From Ilyonectria destructans (Eukaryota > Ascomycota > Sordariomycetes > Hypocreales > Nectriaceae), in NCBI GenBank assembly GCA_020740775.1, contig JAHEWK010000004.1, forward strand, positions 1,240,001 to 1,304,000: a stretch of DNA of 64,000 nucleotides. Reading direction: 5' to 3'. The notes under the pieces were generated by a model. It saw only the letters and a program-made list of their open reading frames with translations, had not been told where the DNA came from and did not search any database. Shown in pieces: positions 58,663-64,000 of the stretch (position 1 is its first letter; every line of letters begins with the position of its first letter). Position numbers and translations under genes: made by a program.

Positions 58663-61600
58663 GATGATGGAAGAGGGGGACCTCCAAGTGTGAAAGGACT
58701 AGCAAAGTGATTTTAGGAGGGGGAATTGATGGCGGGGAAGAGTGTCCAAGGGATGACTGGGTTTCTAACGGCCTCCGGGGATCCGGGGAGGACAGCAGGC
58801 TAACACGTAGTGAAGAGTGGGCGCACGAAGACGCGAGGTTGCATACGGGGGGAAGGAAGAGACCCAACGAAAGGAGACGGCCAGCCGTGAATTGACTTGA
58901 GGAGTTCGTTGATTGACCTTGACACTGTGGAAGAGTGGAGAAAAGGCAAGTTGAGTTCGTGGTTCCGTCTGTTATCGTCGCTGTTGGAGCAGTAGAACCA
59001 AGGAGGTCGGTGTGGTGGTGAACTGGGTCCGGGTTGAGTTGAGTCTCGACGAACTAAGCGTCAAGCGTAGAAGGCGTCGAGTGTGCTTCTTGGCAGTAAA
59101 GCGTAGAGAAAATCAAATGGTTACGCCCTGAGGAGAATGAGAGATGAAAGTTGAGAATCGCGCTGAGGGTGATGAGGGCGGTGCAGAGTCGCAAGGTGGG
59201 CGAGTATCAATGTTTGCTTTGCTTTGCCTTACACGGACAAGCCAAATCAGGCGACGGGTGGTGGTGGAACCCAGAATGGGGCAGCACAAGCGGACCAGGG
59301 GCCAGGCTCAGGCGAGCGAGGACCGGCGAGAGCGAACGGCACAGCACTTGGTTTGGTTGGTGGTTGGTGGTTGGATGATGGGTAAACCACCTGTTGGTAA
59401 GATACCGGGGTGTCAATTTGCTTTTTATTGACGTGCTTCCTTTTGATGGAATCAGACAGATGTGCGGGATGGCTTCTGACCCCGCCGCCGAGGACCGTTG
59501 CAGTTTCGGGAGGAATTCTGGAGGAACTGGAGTCGCAGCAGAACGAGGGGGATGGACCAGGAAAAGGAGGCACAGGTGATTGTGATGCTGCAAGATCAAG
59601 CCACAGCTGTTGAAGGCGCCGGTGCTAGTCGAGCTTACATACCATAGCAGTTGCTCCGGCGTAGTAATTATGTACCTACGGGTATGCAATGGGAAGACTG
59701 GGGCGGGAGAAGGGGAGAGAGACGGACGTTTTGGGACGAGGACAGTCAAGGCGGAAGGGGCAGGTTTCGAGACAGTGTTTCACCTTCCCGTACACTGTGC
59801 CTTCGTTTGCCTGAGGACAGTAACCCGATCCTACGATTCCTTGCAACCCTGGCCTACTACGTAGTAAATATCTTTACTGGGGGTTGGATCCCATACTACC
59901 TCCGACTGCACAAGATCCTACCTGCGGTATCCGACTCATGTCATCTGCCCCTTGGCCTTGTCTCCTCTGACATATACACATGCGGGCGCATGGATCATCG
60001 CCGCCAGGGGCTTGGGGCACACCGCAGTCGGGGCCATCTTCTAGCACCAGCTCCCTCTTTGACACATTGAGCGACTGCCCTGACGACCGAGCAAGGGGGG
60101 CCGGACTGCCGAAGCATCACCATTGAGATCGAGGGGGCCAGCCTCTCGGCTAAAACAACCAGGAGCGGGTCTCGCGGCCGATTGAGATGCGATGTCGATT
60201 CGGAATGAGACCCTGCTTGCCGTGGCTGACAGCAGCAGGGAGGAAACAAGGCTTGCAATTACAACATGGAGCGGACAAGGCATCTATCACCATGTTTCCT
60301 CCTCCGCTAGACAACACGCCGCACCATGACCCACAGAGATATGCATAGGTACGCATACGGCACTTGCCGTGTGCATGATACCCACGCTTCTGCATGGTCT
60401 TTTCCTAGCTCTCATCATCCTCCCACTACTTCTCGCCGCGCTGCGCCTCGCCTTGGTCGAGCAGTTGTCCCAGACAGATGGAGTGACAGACGGGCACCAC
60501 GTTTCGTTCGAGATGAATTGACACGGCTTATTTGCTCCGTGCGCAGCATCGTCCGCCGAGATCCATCGACCGAGGCCCAAGCTAAGTCATATCGAGTGCT
60601 GCGTTGCGAAACTTGCAAAGATCAAGGCACTCGTGAGACCTGGTACTCCTACAGTGCGAGGCGCTTTCCTCGGCCGCGATGTGGTATCCGCGTGCTCATA
60701 AGAGGGCACTTTATGCCGGAAAGCCGTTCCGGACGGCTCCCAGCTCTTAGTTCAATATATGTCCGTCCCTCCTCCGCGAGGAGAGAGAAGCTAATTGCCG
60801 TCGTTGTAGGGTCATTAGACTACCAGGTCTAGTGTCGACTAAAAACATCCATCTTTCCAGCTACCTGTCAGCCCGTCGTCGCATCGAGGATATGCTGTAA
60901 TTAGGGGCGTTGAAGGTCTTGGATGACCGAAGACGGTGGGTCGTGTGTTGTTGTCTCAGACAGCCAACGCCTTCACCGTTGAAGGTTTCAGATGGCTCGC
61001 TTCTCGTTTTCCCATCCGCTGATATAGGTTGTTCCTCGACATAATGACCCCCGATGCAGGCCATGTACGATGCGATGCGCGGCCCAGGGTAGCTGCACAG
61101 CCCAGTTTGCAGTCTCGGCCACTCGGATGCCTGCACATCCGACAAGACTCGCCGCTGCACTGCGCTGTACCTACATGATGCTTCATTGACCTCACTAACC
61201 AAGACTCCTTCGCGCCGCGCCGAGACGTGGACCATCCACTGGCACGCGCGCGCTATGTCCCAGTGCCAGACCCGCAGCTTGTGTCTCAGCCCAAGACATG
61301 CGTCTAATAATTATGGCCCCTCTAGAACTGGAAATCTTTCGAAGGAGAACTAGAACGGAGCAAACCCTCCACCAAAAAACCCGTTTACTTGCCATTCACC
61401 AATGTGTCCTGCAGATATCAAGACCCATGGCGCCACACCAACCCACTCCCCCATGCACTTGGGTGCGCCTAGGCGCCTCATTACTTCCCATCTCCCGGGC
61501 CTGTTCCAGACTGACAAGACAACGTGCCAGTGTGAGGGGATGGATGAGAGCGACGGGAGAAAGGTGCCTCGGTGCCGAGGATGGCGTTCTAGCATGAATA

Positions 61601-62469
61601 GGCAAAAGAGAGACCATCCACCAGTTGTACAGCGTAGCACAGTGCGTGTGTATCTTTCAGTAAGAGCTCCCAGGACCCTTCTTCCTTAGTACTTAGGCAG
61701 TGCACCAAAGCTTACCTAGTTCTTATTATCCTAAAGGTAAGGTTTTATTTACTGTTAAACTAAAGCACACGCCAACCCGTACATCATATTGAATTGCTTT
61801 TCTATTTCTAAATTTGGGGGGAAAGATTTTACGAGGCCGTGTTGCTTAGTTGATCGGTTGCACATTGTACTGTGTGGGGGCTGCGTAGATACCTACCATT
61901 CAAGTTGTCAATACATGCCAAGAAGAGCCAATGCCAAGTGGGATTTCAGGATGGGCATCGTAGTAATGATCTGCCTCTTACCCATCACGAGCAAACCTTT
62001 TGCTGGCCCGGATGAGCAGATAATTAAGATGTGGCCGGCCAAACTGGAGGGATCCCATCCTCCCCCGCACTACGAAAAGGAAACGTGAGCTTTCATGTAA
62101 GTAGTTAATTACGAATCTGGAAACCCCGGGCAAAGCCCACACATGTTGACAAGTATAACGACACCGTCATCTTTAGCCAAGACCTCCATGCCAAGTAAAA
62201 ATACCCTATGCTCGCTCTAATCATCCCAAAGACCCATCCCGTTTCCCTGGTTCCCGGTCCCTTCGCAGCGCCTCCCCCAGAGCTCTCATCTGGCCCTGTT
62301 CTCCCCTAAGCAAGAAGCTAAAGCCGTAGCACATGGCATGAATCTCGTGTCCTGTATCGTCCATCTGAACTAGAATCTCCCTCCATACACGGCCCCAGTG
62401 GCTGCCGACTGTGATTACAAACGTTGACTCACCATCTACCATCTCTACGATACTGACCGATGGTCTCTC
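58663..62469. other. Gene-free interval, about 3.8 kb
   Basis: The left part is the promoter of the Zn2Cys6 gene and the right end the 3' flank of the exportin gene. A 168-codon frame at 60326-60832 and a 180-codon frame at 59207-59749 lack recognisable domains. A short AT-rich patch lies at 61690-61790. No repeats, tRNA or transposon features are evident. Confidence 0.5.
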
Positions 62470-64000
62470 TTATCCCTCAAACAGAGCGGACACGCCCTCC
62501 AGGGCGGCCTCGGGAGTTACTCCCCTGGGTCCAATTATGCCACCCGACCTGGTGGCCCCAGGCCCGGACGCGGGGTGCTCATTCATGAACTGCTGCGCCA
62601 TCTTGCTGCGGTTAGTCCTCTTGGATCGTCCCGAGCCACCAAACCCGCTGCTCTTGGGCAACTTGCCCATCTCCGACACGCTGACACCTTTGAGGTCCTT
62701 GAGCAGGTCTAGAACCAGCGCCCGCTGTTGTCGAGTGTGTGCCCCGGGCTTGCTCATGTAGGCCGTGAGCCGGTCCAAGTCGGCGGGGTTCACGTTTGGC
62801 AGCGACAATAGCACATCCCTGGGTGTGTTTGAGATGGGGCTATAGTAGACGATGATAGCGGCAATCAGGGCTGCAAGCTCCTTCTGCAACTCTACAAAGT
62901 AGGGCTCGTGGAACGACGTAATGCAAGCCTGGAGCACATCCAGACAGATGAACTCTCGGATGGCAGAGGAGATCGCTGAGGGCACCGGGAAGTGGTCGGC
63001 GGGGGCACTATGCTCCTGTCCCTCTTGGTTCTGGGGTGCTGGCTTTGGTAACTGGCCGTCAACGAGGTGGAATTCAGGGACGAGTGAAATGAAGAGTCGC
63101 AGGATCATGCTGCAGCATCGTGTATCTCGCATTCGAATTCCGTGCGTGCAGAAGACGAGCAGGGGCTCCACGACCTCCCGGTGAATCAGGCAGAATCGTC
63201 TCAGAGTTGGATATGACTCCGTCGGCGCATCCTCAGGGGCACCCTGGAATGCTCGCGCCTTGAGCGTGGGCGGGTCTGCACCTTTGTTAGTCCTGACTTC
63301 CACAGAGCGACGATGCGTTACTTACTAGGCTTGGTCGGATCAAGGAAATCCGCCACCATCAGCACCGCCGTGTACGTCACCTGGCGCAGAATACTCTCTG
63401 CCTTCATCTCCTCCTTTAGTCCTGCCTCGCCCTCCGCCGCAATCGTCTGTTGCTGCTCCATCTTGGCCCACTCGCCATTCACCTTGGAATCCATCTGCTG
63501 GAAGCACGATGATAGCAGCTGTGGGAGGAAGTGTTCCCGGTAGTCTACGGGGCAGTCATCGACAAGATATCTGACCAGATTCAGCAGGTTACTCTGCTGA
63601 TGCGTCGAGAGCCAAATCGAGTCGGCAAAGAGTGCCTTGGACAATGGTGCAGAAAGACCCTCGAAGCCGTAGAACTGCATGTCCAGCCTGCTCATGCAGT
63701 AGATAATAGCGTAGGCGGTTTCACGCACGAATCGGACAGACCCACGAATAGTCGATGCAAGTCCCTCGACGGTGTTCTTCTTGTCCATAACGCGAGCGTA
63801 GAAGTCGTCCTTACTCCCTTCGGAAATGCCCGCCTGCCAGAAGCGATCGCTCAGAACCCGGTTGACCACAGGTCGCATCTCGGATGGCAGGCCTGCCCAG
63901 TTATCGGGGTTGTGCGATGCATGCGCGAAGCTGCGCAAAGTATTAGCAAATTTAATGATTGCGAAAACAGTGCAGTAACATACCTCAGAAACTCTAGAAG
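62470..64000 (-). CDS. MSN5: Exportin-5/Msn5-like karyopherin, C-terminal part (truncated by window edge)
   Basis: Three exons visible, complement(join(62470..63275,63326..63930,63984..>64000)); the N-terminus lies beyond 64000. About 475 C-terminal residues are seen. The chain is helical (HEAT-repeat-like) and matches the exportin-5/Msn5 C-terminal region: IRGSVRFVRETAYAIIYCM, the FADSIWLSTHQQSNLLNLVRYL block, VDYREHFLPQLLSSCFQQMDSK, then LRRFCLIHREVVEPLLVFCTHGIRMRD and LQKELAALIAAIIVYYS. The last 60 residues are Gly/Ser/Arg-rich and probably disordered. Msn5-type karyopherins export phosphorylated transcription factors and other cargo with Ran-GTP. The two introns (50 and 53 nt) restore FLSFAHAS and KPNPPTLK. 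Other exportins, such as Crm1, do not carry these segments, but the full-length protein would settle it. Confidence 0.82.

Noticed and set aside
60326..60832. 168-codon open frame, Arg/Ser-rich
   Set aside because: Composition looks like translated non-coding DNA and no family is recognisable.

Overview
The window is nuclear DNA from a filamentous ascomycete, most likely a Sordariomycete and probably Hypocreales-like. The genes are compact and monocistronic, with 0 to 7 introns of mostly 47-180 nt and fungal GT...CTAAC/CTGAC...AG splice signals. Every product I recognise is fungal: a sphingolipid delta-8 desaturase (a lipid branch baker's yeast lacks), a 355-residue Pmk1/Fus3-class MAP kinase, pyruvate decarboxylase, a Zn2Cys6 regulator and Gbp2-like, Tan1 and Msn5-like proteins. 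The exact genus cannot be fixed from the sequence. I see no rRNA, CRISPR array, transposase, biosynthetic cluster or provirus.

Layout, left to right, with strand in brackets: sphingolipid desaturase (-); dihydrolipoamide dehydrogenase (-); SGD1/NOM1-like nucleolar protein (-); SRP14 (+); secreted CHRD-domain protein (-); three-RRM Gbp2/Hrb1-like RNA-binding protein (-); a gene-free block of about 6 kb; COQ9 (+); SMC6 (-); Sgt1/Ecdysoneless (+); APH-like kinase-fold protein (-); about 3.1 kb without a gene; TAN1 (-); pyruvate decarboxylase (-); about 2.5 kb without a gene; ERV1 (-); HEM4 (+); OXR1-like TLDc protein (-); Pmk1-type MAPK (-); about 3.8 kb without a gene; SEC24 (-); small membrane protein (+); Zn2Cys6 factor (-); about 3.8 kb without a gene; and the C-terminal part of an exportin-5/Msn5-like karyopherin (-), cut by the right edge.

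The genes do not form one pathway. They are mostly housekeeping functions: mitochondrial (LPD1, COQ9, ERV1), heme (HEM4), secretion (SRP14, SEC24), RNA and ribosome (SGD1, GBP2-like, TAN1), genome maintenance (SMC6), signalling (MAPK) and transport (Msn5-like). Neighbours are often divergent (SGD1/SRP14, SMC6/sgt1, ERV1/HEM4) or closely convergent (SRP14/CHRD, COQ9/SMC6, sgt1/APH-like, HEM4/OXR1). Exon joins given here were derived by hand from splice signals, reading frame and family sequence. They agree in phase for every complete gene, but no transcript data were available.

I did not find a convincing new biological system. The best second-look items are an 8-nt micro-exon inside an RRM, a GC-AG intron in sgt1, an APH-fold protein that seems to have lost its catalytic residues, a tiny dilysine-tailed membrane protein, and GTAC-centred palindromes scattered through the gene-free blocks.
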